Source: Incurvaria masculella (taxonomy: Eukaryota; Arthropoda; Insecta; Lepidoptera; Incurvariidae). From it: a DNA stretch of 64,000 nucleotides. The stretch lies in contig OX335642.1 of assembly GCA_946894095.1 (NCBI GenBank), positions 27,973,021 to 28,037,020 on the forward strand, in the 5' to 3' direction. Within the stretch, counting starts at the first letter, position 1. Each line of letters starts with the position of its first letter. Below are positions 11,218-23,344 of this stretch, one piece after another. Position numbers and translations under genes: made by a program. The notes under the pieces were generated by a model. The model saw only the letters and a program-made list of their open reading frames with translations, did not search any database and had not been told where the DNA came from.

Positions 11218-11355
11218 AATGTTTGCCTAGTGGTGCGGGAACGAGCCTAGCATACCAGAGGCCTTGGTTCAAATCCTGGCCCCAAGCATTACTTTCATTC
11301 TCTTTCTGAGTTGGATAAATGCATTTCGTCACGAATGCGAGCTGTGCTGCAAAAA
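11218..11355 (+). mobile_element. SINE, tRNA head and start of body, truncated
   Basis: The A-box-like GCCTAGTGGTGCGGG (about 11225) and the B-box-like GGTTCAAATCCTGG (about 11266) are followed by the family body TTTCTGAGTTGGATAAATGC and CACGAATGCGAGCTG. Similarity ends at about 11355, so the 3' two thirds are missing. Confidence 0.8.
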
Positions 11356-11689
11356 GATCTCGACAGGAGATATCACAAGTATATTCAATCTTTTTTTTAT
11401 TAATAACATAACAATTTCTAATACAATTTCGTATCAATAATGACGAGGGATCTGTATACCCGTATTGTAGTTAGCATTATTTGGTTCTAGGTTTTGGTCA
11501 GAATCTCAAACAGACAGGAAACTTATTTATACTTAATTGTGGAGGTTACTCTTATCGTTATAAACATTAATTCTTATAGCGATAAAAATAAACCTGTGTT
11601 TGTTAATATTTCGACTCCCGGCATATATATAGTACATATTGGTGGTTATCGAACTGACGTTATGAAAATGACAAATCCAAGAGTATGTG

Positions 11690-12057
11690 CACTGAGAAAA
11701 AAATATCTTTGGCCCAACAAAGAAACTTTAACCCTGGAGAGCCGTCATAGTGAATTGGTTGCAACGACAACCTTTATTTTGTCGACCATATATACAATCT
11801 AACAAAGTAATTCTAGCAAAACATACTAGACATTGTTGCGCTCGCAACTTCCACTTTGTTACACTAAGAAACAGTGACCAAAGTTGTTACAGTAACAAAT
11901 ACGACTTTGTTTCAATGACAAAAAGCAATTGACAAAATAAAAGCTGTCCTGAGAAATAAGCTCGATTCGTTATAGTAACAACTTATTTTGATGCTTCAAC
12001 AATTTTTTTCTGACAACGTGATTTTTGTCACTTGGTCAGCCTACTTTTTTCTCAGTG
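11690..12057. mobile_element. MITE-like element with CACTGAGAAAAAA ends
   Basis: CACTGAGAAAAAA at 11690 is matched by its reverse complement ending at 12057 (13 bp). The 368-bp interior has no long open frame and is rich in GTTACAGTAACA-like short palindromes. No clear target duplication is seen, and the superfamily is not assigned. Confidence 0.6.
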
Positions 12058-12522
12058 TGTAAATATGATGGAGAAAAATAAAAAAATAGACGAATTCATG
12101 GTAGAATTAATTTACTGATGTTGATACAAAATAAGGAAATAGGGCGCAGGTAGTGACATCGATGCTTATTCACTGCTCATTGCAGTAATGCGGCATCGCC
12201 ATTCCAGCGGTTTCTCTTGTTGTCACGTGCGACCGTAAACAAACCCTGCTTTATTTACTGAACTAATTGTACAGGGCATCGATTCCGTGTAGTACCGCAC
12301 TTCCAATTAGACTATCTCACCTTATTGGCTTGAAAAAGGCTTTCCTTAGCGGTAAGGCATAAATAACGCCTTCGTTGTGCCAAATTTGTATAATCTGTTC
12401 GAGTAGAAAGTATTGCCCGATACAAATTGTGGGACTTTTATTTATTATCTAACTGGACATAGATGACTAATAACTATATACTCCAGGAACTTTAGCCTTA
12501 AATCAGCACTTAGAAAAACATT

Positions 12523-13323
12523 AAATCCGAAATGCATTTTTTTTTCTCATAAACGTAGTATTTCGTGTGGACGTGTGTACATTAAGTTTGCAACATTTTG
12601 GGGGGTCCGGAAGATAGAAATAAAATATGAAATATGTTTAAAAAATGATATCTCCTAAACAAATATATAAAAATGTTATTTAAAAATGTTATATGTTAGC
12701 TAATTTTAGGTGTACATAATATGACTGTGAATTTGCAACAATTTCTTATTTACGGAACTGTGTAAATATATTTTTTTGTACTATTTTCATAATATCTTCA
12801 AAGCAAATAATGAAAATTCTATTTTATTTTCTGAAATTGGAAACTGACCGCAAACTCTATATTCTGTGAAATTTGTAAAATGTTGCAAATATTAGAAGCA
12901 CATTTTTTTTTCATTTATAATTTTTACATTTACACAAAAGCTAAACAAAAAATTCGAAATACGTAAAAAATCGTTCGTTGTAAAGTTTTTAATGAATTTA
13001 ATTTTCTTTTACATATTCTAGAAAGAAATATAGCAATAGCAAGTTAGGTTCGCGGCATAGTTTTTTTTTAGTAAAAACATTTTTTTAAATACATTTCCGT
13101 AATTACAAAATTGTTGCAAATTCACAGTTACATTACGCCTTAAAAGACTTAACATATACATTTTTTAATACCGTTTCTAAATATTTGTTTAGGAGATATA
13201 TATTTTTTTATAAATTTTAATTTTTTCTCTATCTTCCGGGCCCCGCTAAATGTTGCAAACTTAATGTAAGCATATGAACATGAAATTATATATTTCTGAG
13301 AAAAAAAAATTCATTTCGGATTT
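12523..13323. repeat. 800-bp foldback (long inverted repeat)
   Basis: The outer ends AAATCCGAAATG (12523-12534) and its reverse complement (13312-13323) begin two arms that pair along much of their length: TTAAGTTTGCAACATTT with the A..GGAAGATAG word next to it, ATATCTCCTAAACAAATAT, and ACTGTGAATTTGCAACAATT each recur reverse-complemented in the right arm in the mirrored order. The arms approach each other near 12920 with weaker pairing. There is no coding capacity. It may be a foldback transposon, a MITE, or an inverted duplication. Confidence 0.8.
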
Positions 13324-13344
13324 CATGTGCTTCTCAAACCGTAT

Positions 13345-13660
13345 CTATCCCGGTCTAATACCACACCCCCGTCATGATATTATCCCAAAGCAGCGCATCC
13401 TCGAAGCAATTAGCGAGGATAGAAAACACCGATACATTTTTCATTGCCTTTCGACCATCTTTTCTTCCAATGCGATGGTTCCTTCCTACAAACTAGTTGG
13501 GAAACGGGGACTTACAGATTTGCATAGATTATGAACCATGGAACAGCTCATTCGTGACGACACGCACTTATCCAACTCAGAAAGAGAACGAAAGTGGTGC
13601 ATGAACGTGGAGGGAGTTTGAACCCGGACCTCCGGCACTAAGCTACAAGCTGGTTGTTAC
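13345..13660 (-). mobile_element. SINE, tRNA-headed, near full length, reverse
   Basis: Read on the minus strand the order is tRNA-like head (B box as GAACCCGGACC-type complement, about 13620; A-box region about 13645), the CTTTCTGAGTTGGATAAG body, the ACCATCGCATTGGAAGAA stretch, then the tail with GGTATTAGACC. An 86-codon plus-strand frame here is only a shadow of the SINE. Confidence 0.8.
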
Positions 13661-13799
13661 TCCCTAGTAAACTTCAACCACATATTTCCAGCCATGAGGG
13701 GTTCCAAGCTTAGTCACAAAACTTGTGGACTTTAATGTTCAATGCTGCGGGTTTCAAACACAGTTAAGCGCTTTCTCTTTTATTTAAAATTGAAATGTG

Positions 13800-13985
13800 C
13801 ATAGTGATTTTGAAGCTTCATGGATCGGAACCCATGTAAAATTATGATCCCCTTCTCTACTTGCTTGGTACACCTACCAAGGTGTAGGGGTAAATACTCT
13901 CGGATTGTTAATATCGCATTGAACGAAAGGTGGTCGTAATGGCCATTAACAATTTACCATTTTTCAATCCAGTTCAAATATTTCC
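13800..13985 (+). mobile_element. SINE body fragment, forward
   Basis: It carries the family stretch from TTCATGGATCGGAACCCATG through TGATCCCCTTCTCTAC, ATCGCATTGAACGAAAGGTGG and TTCAATCCAGTTCAA. The head is missing and the tail is cut. It lies about 140 bp from the oppositely oriented copy. Confidence 0.7.
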
Positions 13986-14129
13986 ATGCCTTAATAATGG
14001 GAAGATCGTGGCATTTCACCTAGATAATTAGCAAATTTGATAGGCTTATATCACTGTATGGATGATATTGCCATACATGTCAAGTTAAATTTAAAAAAAT
14101 GTGGCTGTCTTTTTTATGAAAACCCGGTA

Positions 14130-14520
14130 TCGGTGGCTGAGCTTAGGACCAATGTCCTGTGCTTAGAAAAGTCAAAACACCTCGCCTCGTGAAATCACGC
14201 TCAGCGAGGCACCATTCCAGCGGATTTGCGGACTATGGCTGAGCTATCGAGCTTGTTCAAATTACGCTTAAAGACTCCCAGGTTATAGGTATGAGGAAAT
14301 GCACCCGTCGTCGGCAGACAGTTCCATATCCTGGCGGTGCGGCAGAGAAATGAGTTTTTAGAAACGGTTCGTTCTCAAAAGCCTAATGTCAACCACAAGG
14401 GGCTGTTTTGATTTTATGCGGCGAGTGCTCCGGATATAGATAGGATGGGGAGGAATAAGGAATTCAAGCCACAGATCAACGTCCATGGTAGTGCCTGACT
14501 GTAACTTAAATGTGAAACAT
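14130..14520 (-). pseudogene. 3' end of a jockey/CR1-type LINE RT gene, decayed
   Basis: The minus strand encodes, with stops and shifts, the typical C terminus of a non-LTR retrotransposon ORF2: PPHPIYIRSTRR, LLRTNRF, then FLCRTARIWNCLPTT and TYNLGVFKRNLNKL. These blocks match the SFLPRTARLWNSLP...NLGVFK pattern of insect LINEs. A second diverged copy lies at 17130-17350. Confidence 0.75.
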
Positions 14521-14754
14521 TTAATTAAATATAAGAATGTTTGGTCCTAAATTGTGAATATACAATAAATATGTTAGTATATTGTATCATATATATTAGT
14601 TTATTTAATTCAAAGTATGTTTGTATAGTTATTTAAATTATGGTTTATGTACGTTCATACTCTATGTGTATATTTTAATTTTTATTTTATGTTTTTATTC
14701 TTTTTCCTTTCAATTTGCTATCGTGTACCTACTCGTACCTACAGATATTTTAAA

Positions 14755-14905
14755 TTATCTTTCCTCATCACCCCAAAGGGTGACTGGAAGAAATCTCTTT
14801 CAGTGATAAGTCCGCCTTTGTGCAATTTTTGTTGTTGTTTTGAATCGTCCTTGTAATTTTATTTGTTTTCTATATTGCACAATAAATAATGTATTCATTC
14901 AATCT
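14755..14905 (+). mobile_element. CR1-type LINE 3' tail, forward
   Basis: The segment GGTGACTGGAAGAAATCTC, then GTGATAAGTCCGCCTTTG and GCACAATAAATAA is the 3' UTR pattern of lepidopteran CR1/jockey LINEs. The intact LINE in this window ends with a similar block (about 50940-50975), which suggests a shared recognition structure for its RT. Confidence 0.7.
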
Positions 14906-17129
14906 TTCAAATTAATAAAACCCAACAAATAATATGGAGAAAAATAAATATGTATGTATGGGGGCGGTTGGGGATTTACATAAAAAACACCAAGAGTGCA
15001 TATAGTGACGGCTTAAGAGAGCGACACACCGTTAGCCGTCACGTCATGCGAGTCGATTTTTCTACCAAGGTGCGCCAATAGATGTTTCACATCAAAAAGA
15101 ACCAATGTTTTAATAAATTTCGCAAATCTTAACAATAAAAGTCGCTTACTATTATCGGCTGCGAAGATTGCTACACAAAAACTTGAAATGCGGACAATGT
15201 AGTTCCCACTAATAGAATTATCTCACTTTATTCCCTCGGCAAAGTTTGCTTCGAGCTAACAAAATATCCAATGACGTCAACCCTCCGACATCCCTTAGTG
15301 AAATAGCAAGATTAAACTTTCTAAGCCGGCTGCGGGGCATCAACCTTCAGGTTATCGGAGTGAAAGCAAACAGCTGTAGAATATTAAGACCTTACACTTA
15401 CGTCTCCGATAAATTGGAAACCGTGTTCATAAGCTTTCGGTGAAATCACAAGATATAATATATTTATTCAAGATAATTAATTCGAACTTCTCATTACAAC
15501 GCTTCTTTATAGATGCCGTTTAATGATTAACACCTCAAATAAACAAGGTAACTGTAATTTCGAATTTATTAAATACATAATTTTGAAGAAGCACTTTAAA
15601 TTATATTTAGTTGACGAAAAGTGTGCACCTTCCCAAGATACACGGCACACATTAAAATTAACAAAACAATTTAAGATAACATGAATTAGTCGATGCAGTC
15701 AAATATTTAACATTGTTGTGTATATTTTAGAACCAAGAAAATAAGTTCTACAAATGCTGTCATATTATATTTAAATAAATATTATAATCAATAGACTAAG
15801 GGCGTTTTTCACCAACTTCTGATTAGCTTAATCGCCACATATTAAAGGCCTTTCTTATAGCAGATTGCAATAAATACCAGTACAAGATAATCATTATTTT
15901 TCAGCAAGTTAACCATCAATACATTTAATTAGTTTCTTCAATCATTATAAATTATTTTAGTGAACTATTCTATAATTACTCAACTAGTGAACTAAACTCA
16001 TCACTATACAAATACACATACTAATTGAAGAGTAAGGTGTAATGGCATAGTAGTCACTTACGTGTCAATAAATGCTTTGTTCTGAGAGTCGCTTATATCA
16101 GTTCGTTTCTTCTTACCATCACTTGCATTTTTTTTCGAAAGTGGCATTAGGATCTGACAGTATACTTCAGTTCGTTAAAAATCGACTTTAGTGACAAGAC
16201 CACAAACCTAGCATGCGCGCATACCTGAGTGCATACCTAACTACGCGCGCTTACAAGACCAATTAGTAAGAGAGTGGGATTGTGAAGCTAACTTAGGCTT
16301 CACAAAGCTTAAGTTAACAGTAGATGGGACACACCTACCCGATGAGACAACGCTTTGATTCGCTAGAGGTAACAGTGTTACGGCTCATTATATGAGAAAT
16401 ACGGTTTTGCCAATTCTCTAATATTGCTTGATTTTTTTTTATGAGAGGTTATGTACCTACTCATTCTTTGTCGACGACATTTTTATCTTTTCCTTAATAT
16501 ATCCAAGTCAAACTTGCAATATAACTTTAGATCATCATTTTGAAGCTACATGGCGATTTAGAGATGCTTTGAGATTTTTTTTCATTTGATTTCATCCGTT
16601 GTCTTTACATTCTAAGTCTATGGCAAGACTAATTCTTCAGTCTTCTGTAAAACCAACTTCAGATTGGCGTCGAGTAGACTCTTAAGCTTTAAGAAACTGC
16701 TGTGGAATATAAAGCAGCTCTGACGTGCTCACATTAAATTGACACTGTGAGCTATTGTTTTATATTCATGCGGTTAAAATCTTCTGTGGGATTACATTCG
16801 ATCGCTCACTTGCGTGTTCTCCTACGCTAAATACATATTTAAAATAATTATCTTGAGAGTCTATCTTCATATTTTAGAGTGCATATCTATCAGACGTCAT
16901 TTAATCTTAACATTAATTTCTCATAGCGATGTAATTTTGACCTCTCCGGGGTTATTGATATTGTTGATCTTATAATTAACATGTATTAAATGTTGTGTTT
17001 AACACTTGTATGGTAATGTATGGTAATACTTGTAAGATTAAATTTCGTACTTACTTTTTAGTGATGGGGGTAAACCAGCCCGGGTTGGTGTTAGTGCACT
17101 TTAACTTTATTTATTTTTTGATTAACTGA
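14906..17129. other. AT-rich DNA without a recognisable gene
   Basis: Nothing coding could be supported. The stretch holds poly-A/T runs and scattered TTAATTA words. GCGCGC-containing words near 16213-16250 are the only compositional outlier. Confidence 0.55.
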
Positions 17130-17350
17130 GAGAACACAGTTACTCAGAAAAGCCAAATCCACCTCACCTCGCAAAACCACGACCAGCGGATTTGTGGACT
17201 ATGGCTAAGCAATAGAGGTTGTTTTAAAGTTATAACTCCCAGGTTATATATAGGTTTAAGGAAAGACATCCGCCGACAGACAGTTTCATATCCTGGCAGT
17301 GCGGCAGAGAAATTAGTTTAAAAAACGGCTTAGTAGCTTTAAAATTTTTG
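17130..17350 (-). pseudogene. Second LINE 3' end fragment, related to the one at 14.1 kb
   Basis: The stretches AGCGGATTTGTGGACTATGG and CATATCCTGGCAGTGCGGCA match 14.2-14.35 kb at the nucleotide level. Read on the minus strand they give the RTARIWN-type block in decayed form. The copy is shorter and more mutated. Confidence 0.65.
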
Positions 17351-17439
17351 TTTATTCAATTAAAGATTAGCCTCAGATTAAGCCACCATGAAACATTCTA
17401 ATTCAGATTGTTTAATGTACCAGGGCATCCATTCCCTAT

Positions 17440-17835
17440 TCACACCGTTTTACATTTCGCACCGTTATGCTATAAACCCAACTCACCACATTCTCGAAGG
17501 AATCAGGTATCATCGCAGGATCTTACCTTTAGGAACATGGATACATTGAAATAGATGGAAAACACGGGCAATTTTTATCGCCGCTTCGACCATCCTTCGT
17601 TTCATACAATGGTATTAACCCGGGCATACTAAGTAAGGGAAGAAAGCCTACAGTTTCAAATGGATTTAGAACCTTGAAACAGCTCGCATTCGTGAAAAAA
17701 TGCATTTATCCAACTCAGAAAGAGAAAAAAAGTAGTGCAGAAATCGGGCGGGCTCGAACCCATGTCTTGTGGCATAAAAATAAATTCCTCGCGCCCCTGA
17801 GCTGCGAGCTGCTACATATCCAACGTAAATCCCTG
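17440..17835 (-). mobile_element. SINE, tRNA-headed, near full length, reverse
   Basis: On the minus strand an A-box-like CAGCTCAGGGGCGCGAGG (about 17810) and the B box GGGTTCGAGCCC (about 17755) lead into the TTTCTGAGTTGGATAAATGC body (about 17712), the CCCGGGTTAATACCATTG stretch and a degraded tail near 17480. A plus-strand 87-codon frame inside it is a shadow. Confidence 0.8.
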
Positions 17836-18839
17836 TGGTTAAAAACAAATAATAATAGTATTTTATTTTCGAACACCCGAAGGCAGGAAATAAAATTTCA
17901 GGCTCTTGCCAAACATGCGTTGTCAAACTTTCATTAAAATAAAAATAAATCAGGTCGTCACAACTGTCCTTAGCCACAGAATAGTGGTGATTTGAATTTC
18001 AAATCCATTCCTTCAGAATAAAACAAAATGCAATGTGAAATTATAGCACGCGTGAAGATAGCGCTTAACCCCATACCCGTTTGGTTTGATTGATATCCCC
18101 GGACGTGCCAGACAGGCTGTTTCTCTACTCCACCTCGCTTGTAAAAAGGCAATTTTCTCACATTTACCAAATTCCAGTCAGCATATTGTTCCGGTGACCT
18201 TAAAATGAGAAATCTCTTGAAAGGAAACGCCAAAACTTTTCCAGCCATTTCGTATAGGGGCGGCGCGGCGCCGCTGAGTTATTGTTCTTACGGGACCCCT
18301 ATTCATCATCTGCTGGAAACCAGTGGACAGTGGCGCAGTGGTCGTGGAAATATTTTTAAGGGCAACGCCGTTGAAAGTCGTCTAAATGTTTAATTTTTAA
18401 TTAAATCTTTCATGAAACCGCTGTCCAATTCATAAAAAAAATAAAAGACGCGATTTCAATGGAGAAAGATACCTCGTCTCTTCCTTTTTCCATCCTTACA
18501 CTCTTTCAAATTGGCAGCGTCCCACCCCTCTCAACGTTCTGTGGTCCCAACATTTTCCATTTTTCTTTCCACACGCTCTTCTGCCCTCATGTATACAACG
18601 CTCTTTGCACGTATTATAAAATAATGATAATGACTTACACATTGTTATCCGAGGACTTTATTATTATTATGTTATTTTATTAACTTATTTATATCACTAG
18701 CAGCTTGATATTTGATGAATTCACGCATCAGCATGCGTGAATTTCATTTTTCCCGGAGCGCACTTGTATATAATTTTTAAATTGGTATTAGTAATATTAC
18801 TTATCATTCACATTATATATTTATATTCATTTTATTGAT
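17836..18839. other. Unannotated stretch with a GC-rich palindromic word
   Basis: No gene is supported. A GC-rich word (GGCGGCGCGGCGCCGCT, about 18261) and an 11-bp-arm hairpin AATTCACGCAT..ATGCGTGAATT (about 18720-18745) stand out. A minus-strand frame at 17970-18248 has no recognisable motif. Confidence 0.5.
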
Positions 18840-19270
18840 TGATTATTGATTGTTTATTATTATTATTGATTGTTTGTTTTTTTATTGCCTTTAAACTTTT
18901 GTCTAGTTGGTTTTTAAATCCATTTGCAGCTTCAGCACTAATTACTTCCTCCGGCAGCTTGTTCCAAGAGTCTACAACTCTGTTGACCAAGAAGTGTTTC
19001 CTGGGGTTAGAATTTGATGCGGAATGGTTTCGTTTTAAGCTGTGCCCTCTAAGGTGTATATTTGTATTTTTTGTGAACATTTCTTTGAGATTTGGTAAAT
19101 TATAACAATCATTGAGGATTTTGTACGTTTATATGAGGTCTCCTCGCTGGCGGCGTTCCTATAGGGTCCTGAGTCCGAGAACTTTAAGTCGATGTTCATA
19201 ACTTTGCTTCTTAGTGCTTGCAACTATTCTTGCCCCTTCCACAAGTCGTTTCACATAGCTATTAAGTACA
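18840..19270 (-). pseudogene. 3' end of a CR1-like LINE RT gene, with stop and frame loss
   Basis: The minus strand reads KRLVEGAR, YEHRLKVLGLRTL, ERRQRGDLI, YKILNDCYNL, then RGHSLKRNHSASN, RKHFLVNRVVDSWNKLPEE and FKNQLDKSLK. This is the classic C-terminal series of CR1-clade RT proteins (YEERLKALGLPTLEYRR..., FFSNRVVDVWNSLP, FKNRLDK). One in-frame stop breaks LRTL from ERRQRG. The element ends in a TTATTA-rich tail near 18840, as expected of a LINE 3' end. Confidence 0.8.
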
Positions 19271-19480
19271 ACCTGAGTACAGTCATAGCATGAGGAAACT
19301 TTTGCTTTCACTACGGAACAGTCCTACCAAAAGTCCAGTCGGGCTACAGTCCTTCAAAGATAGTACCTGGCCCACCAGCATGTTTTTCGTAGCCCTCGAG
19401 AAGTTCGAAGCCCATTTTGGTCGTCGAATGCCTTTAAGGTTAGGACCTGGCGAAAGCCATGTGCAGCAATTTTCCTAATA

Positions 19481-20447
19481 TCTAATAAATATTATAAAGG
19501 GGAAAGTTTGTAATAATGGATGGATGGATGGATGGATGGATGGATGGATGGATGGATGGATGGATGTTTGTTACTCTTTCACGTAAAAACTACTGAATGG
19601 ATTTTAATGAAACTTTACAATAATATAGCTTATACATCAGAATAACACATAGGCTACAATTTAAAAAGATATTGTGCCCATGGGCTTTAGAACTTTCATG
19701 GGGCTGCGAAAACGATGCCGGTAGCGCTACTTCACACCAGGGGGAGCGGGGCCGGGGGCGGCGGCGGGAGCGGGGCCGGGGGCGGGGCGGGCGGTCCGAC
19801 GGCGGCGGGAGAGGGGGGGCGGGGGGGGGGCGGGTACAGCTTGGTATTTCCCGCAACTTTAGGACTACTTGGCAAAATCCTTGAGAACAAATTACTCGAT
19901 TTATATGCGAATTGTATCTACGTCTAGCCTGATTCTACTCAAAACCTATAGGCTACATAATATAACGCTTCATTACCTGAAGGGTGAGTAGAGAGTGTTC
20001 AATTCTTATAACTTGCGAACCACTAACCCGATTTATGTGCGTATTTTATCAATGTATAGGATCTCTGGGAGCAGTCAGGTTCGAGATGGGCTACTGTTTT
20101 CGATGTTGAGGCTAGCTGTGGATTGGAGTCCACGCAAAACTTACCTACATTACACGTTACTTACTTACTAGGTAAAAAATGTTGCAGTGCAAGTGCAGAA
20201 AGGTTCTGGCGGCAAATGCTTTTTTTTGAATAGCCACCAAATGTCAACGAAGCTCTAAATGGGAATTATTGGATGTTACTCACTAAAACATGCTATTTCG
20301 GCTCGAACGATCTTGATTAAATTTCGTAGATGGATACATCGTCCTGGACCAGTTTGACCCTATTTTGGACCAGTCATGTGGGCTATTTTTTATCCATGAA
20401 ATAATTTAGCCCACACTAACCCGAGCGGAGCCGGGTACCGTAGCTAG
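19481..20447 (+). mobile_element. Helitron array unit 1 (967 bp)
   Basis: It runs from the TC start to CTAG (20444-20447). The (GGAT)n tract is at about 19516-19566 and the G-rich core at about 19739-19833. It differs from units 2-4 by few bases. Confidence 0.85.
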
Positions 20448-20449
20448 TA

Positions 20450-21407
20450 TCTAATAAATATTATAAAGGGGAAAGTTTGTAATAATGGATGGATGGATGG
20501 ATGGATGGATGGATGGATGGATGGATGTTTGTTACTCTTTCACGTAAAAACTACTGAATGGATTTTAATGAAACTTTACAATAATATAGCTTATACATCA
20601 GAATAACACATAGGCTACAATTTAAAAAGATATTGTGCCCATGGGCTTTAGAACTTTCATGGGGCTGCGAAAACGATGCCGGTAGCGCTACTTCACACCA
20701 GGGGGAGCGGGGCCGGGGGCGGCGGCGGGAGCGGGGCCGGGGGCGGGGCGGGCGGTCCGACGGCGGCGGGAGAGGGGGGGCGGGGGGGGGCGGGTACAGC
20801 TTGGTATTTCCCGCAACTTTAGGACTACTTGGCAAAATCCTTGAGAACAAATTACTCGATTTAGATGCGAATTGTATCTACGTCTAGCCTGATTCTACTC
20901 AAAACCTATAGGCTACATAATATAACGCTTCATTACCTGAAGGGTGAGTAGAGAGTGTTCAATTCTTATAACTTGCGAACCACTAACCCGATTTATGTGC
21001 GTATTTTATCAATGTATAGGATCTCTGGGAGCAGTCAGGTTCGAGATGGGCTACTGTTTTCGATGTTGAGGCTAGCTGTGGATTGGAGTCCACGCAAAAC
21101 TTACCTACATTACACGTTACTTACTTACTAGGTAAAAAATGTTGCAGTGCAAGTGCAGAAAGGTTCTGGCGGCAAATGCTTTTTTTTGAATAGCCACCAA
21201 ATGTCAACGAAGCTCTAAATGGGAATTATTGGATGTTACTCACTAAATCATGCTATTTCGGCTCGAACGATCTTGATTAAATTTGGTAGATGGATACATC
21301 GTCCTGGACCAGTTTGACCCTATTTTGGACCAGTCATGTGGGCTATTTTTTATCCATGAAATAATTTAGCCCACACTAACCCGAGCGGAGCCGGGTACCG
21401 TAGCTAG
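20450..21407 (+). mobile_element. Helitron array unit 2 (958 bp)
   Basis: It is almost identical to unit 1; most of the length difference is a shorter (GGAT)n tract. The core is at about 20700-20795. Confidence 0.85.
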
Positions 21408-21409
21408 TA

Positions 21410-22375
21410 TCTAATAAATATTATAAAGAGGAAAGTTTGTAATAATGGATGGATGGATGGATGGATGGATGGATGGATGGATGGATGGATGGATGTTTGT
21501 TACTCTTTCACGTAAAAACTACTGAATGGATTTTAATGAAACTTTACAATAATATAGCTTATACATCAGAATAACACATAGGCTACAATTTAAAAAGATA
21601 TTGTGCCCATGGGCTTTAGAACTTTCATGGGGCTGCGAAAACGATGCCGGTAGCGCTACTTCACACCAGGGGGAGCGGGGCCGGGGGCGGCGGCGGGAGC
21701 GGGGCCGGGGGCGGGGCGGGCGGTCCGACGGTGGCGGGAGAGGGGGGGCGGGGGGGGGCGGGTACAGCTTGGTATTTCCCGCAACTTTAGGACTACTTGG
21801 CAAAATCCTTGAGAACAAATTACTCGATTTAGATGCGAATTGTATCTACGTCTAGCCTGATTCTACTCAAAACCTATAGGCTACATAATATAACGCTTCA
21901 TTACCTGAAGGGTGAGTAGAGAGTGTTCAATTCTTATAACTTGCGAACCACTAACCCGATTTATGTGCGTATTTTATCAATGTATAGGATCTCTGGGAGC
22001 AGTCAGGTTCGAGATGGGCTACTGTTTTCGATGTTGAGGCTAGCTGTGGATTGGAGTCCACGCAAAACTTACCTACATTACACGTTACTTACTTACTAGG
22101 TAAAAAATGTTGCAGTGCAAGTGCAGAAAGGTTCTGGCGGCAAATGCTTTTTTTTGAATAGCCACCAAATGTCAACGAAGCTCTAAATGGGAATTATTGG
22201 ATGTTACTCACTAAATCATGCTATTTCGGCTCGAACGATCTTGATTAAATTTGGTAGATGGATACATCGTCCTGGACCAGTTTGACCCTATTTTGGACCA
22301 GTCATGTGGGCTATTTTTTATCCATGAAATAATTTAGCCCACACTAACCCGAGCGGAGCCGGGTACCGTAGCTAG
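21410..22375 (+). mobile_element. Helitron array unit 3 (966 bp)
   Basis: It is almost identical to its neighbours, with a longer (GGAT)n tract. It shares ACTAAATCATGC and AATTTGGTAGATGG with units 2 and 4, against unit 1. Confidence 0.85.
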
Positions 22376-22377
22376 TA

Positions 22378-23342
22378 TCTAATAAATATTATAAAGGGGA
22401 AAGTTTGTAATAATGGATGGATGGATGGATGGATGGATGGATGGATGGATGGATGGATGGATGTTTGTTACTCTTTCACGTAAAAACTACTGAATGGATT
22501 TTAATGAAACTTTACAATAATATAGCTTATACATCAGAATAACACATAGGCTACAATTTAAAAAGATATTGTGCCCATGGGCTTTAGAACTTTCATGGGG
22601 CTGCGAAAACGATGCCGGTAGCGCTACTTCACACCAGGGGGAGCGGGGCCGGGGGCGGCGGCGGGAGCGGGGCCGGGGGCGGGGCGGGCGGTCCAACGGC
22701 GGCGGGAGAGGGGGGGCGGGGGGGGCGGGTACAGCTTGGTATTTCCCGCAACTTTAGGACTACTTGGCAAAATCCTTGAGAACAAATTACTCGATTTAGA
22801 TGCGAATTGTATCTACGTCTAGCCTGATTCTACTCAAAACCTATAGGCTACATAATATAACGCTTCATTACCTGAAGGGTGAGTAGAGAGTGTTCAATTC
22901 TTATAACTTGCGAACCACTAACCCGATTTATGTGCGTATTTTATCAATGTATAGGATCTCTGGGAGCAGTCAGGTTCGAGATGGGCTACTGTTTTCGATG
23001 TTGAGGCTAGCTGTGGATTGGAGTCCACGCAAAACTTACCTACATTACACGTTACTTACTTACTAGGTAAAAAATGTTGCAGTGCAAGTGCAGAAAGGTT
23101 CTGGCGGCAAATGCTTTTTTTTGAATAGCCACCAAATGTCAACGAAGCTCTAAATGGGAATTATTGGATGTTACTCACTAAATCATGCTATTTCGGCTCG
23201 AACGATCTTGATTAAATTTGGTAGATGGATACATCGTCCTGGACCAGTTTGACCCTATTTTGGACCAGTCATGTGGGCTATTTTTTATCCATGAAATAAT
23301 TTAGCCCACACTAACCCGAGCGGAGCCGGGTACCGTAGCTAG
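22378..23342 (+). mobile_element. Helitron array unit 4 (965 bp)
   Basis: It has a private change in the core (GGTCCAACGG instead of GGTCCGACGG) and a slightly shorter final G run. Confidence 0.85.
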
Positions 23343-23344
23343 TA

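Noticed and set aside
19672..22757. Repeated 62-84-codon Gly/Arg-rich frames in each Helitron unit
   Set aside because: They are translations of the G-rich core and shift with G-run length between units; both strands are open because of composition.
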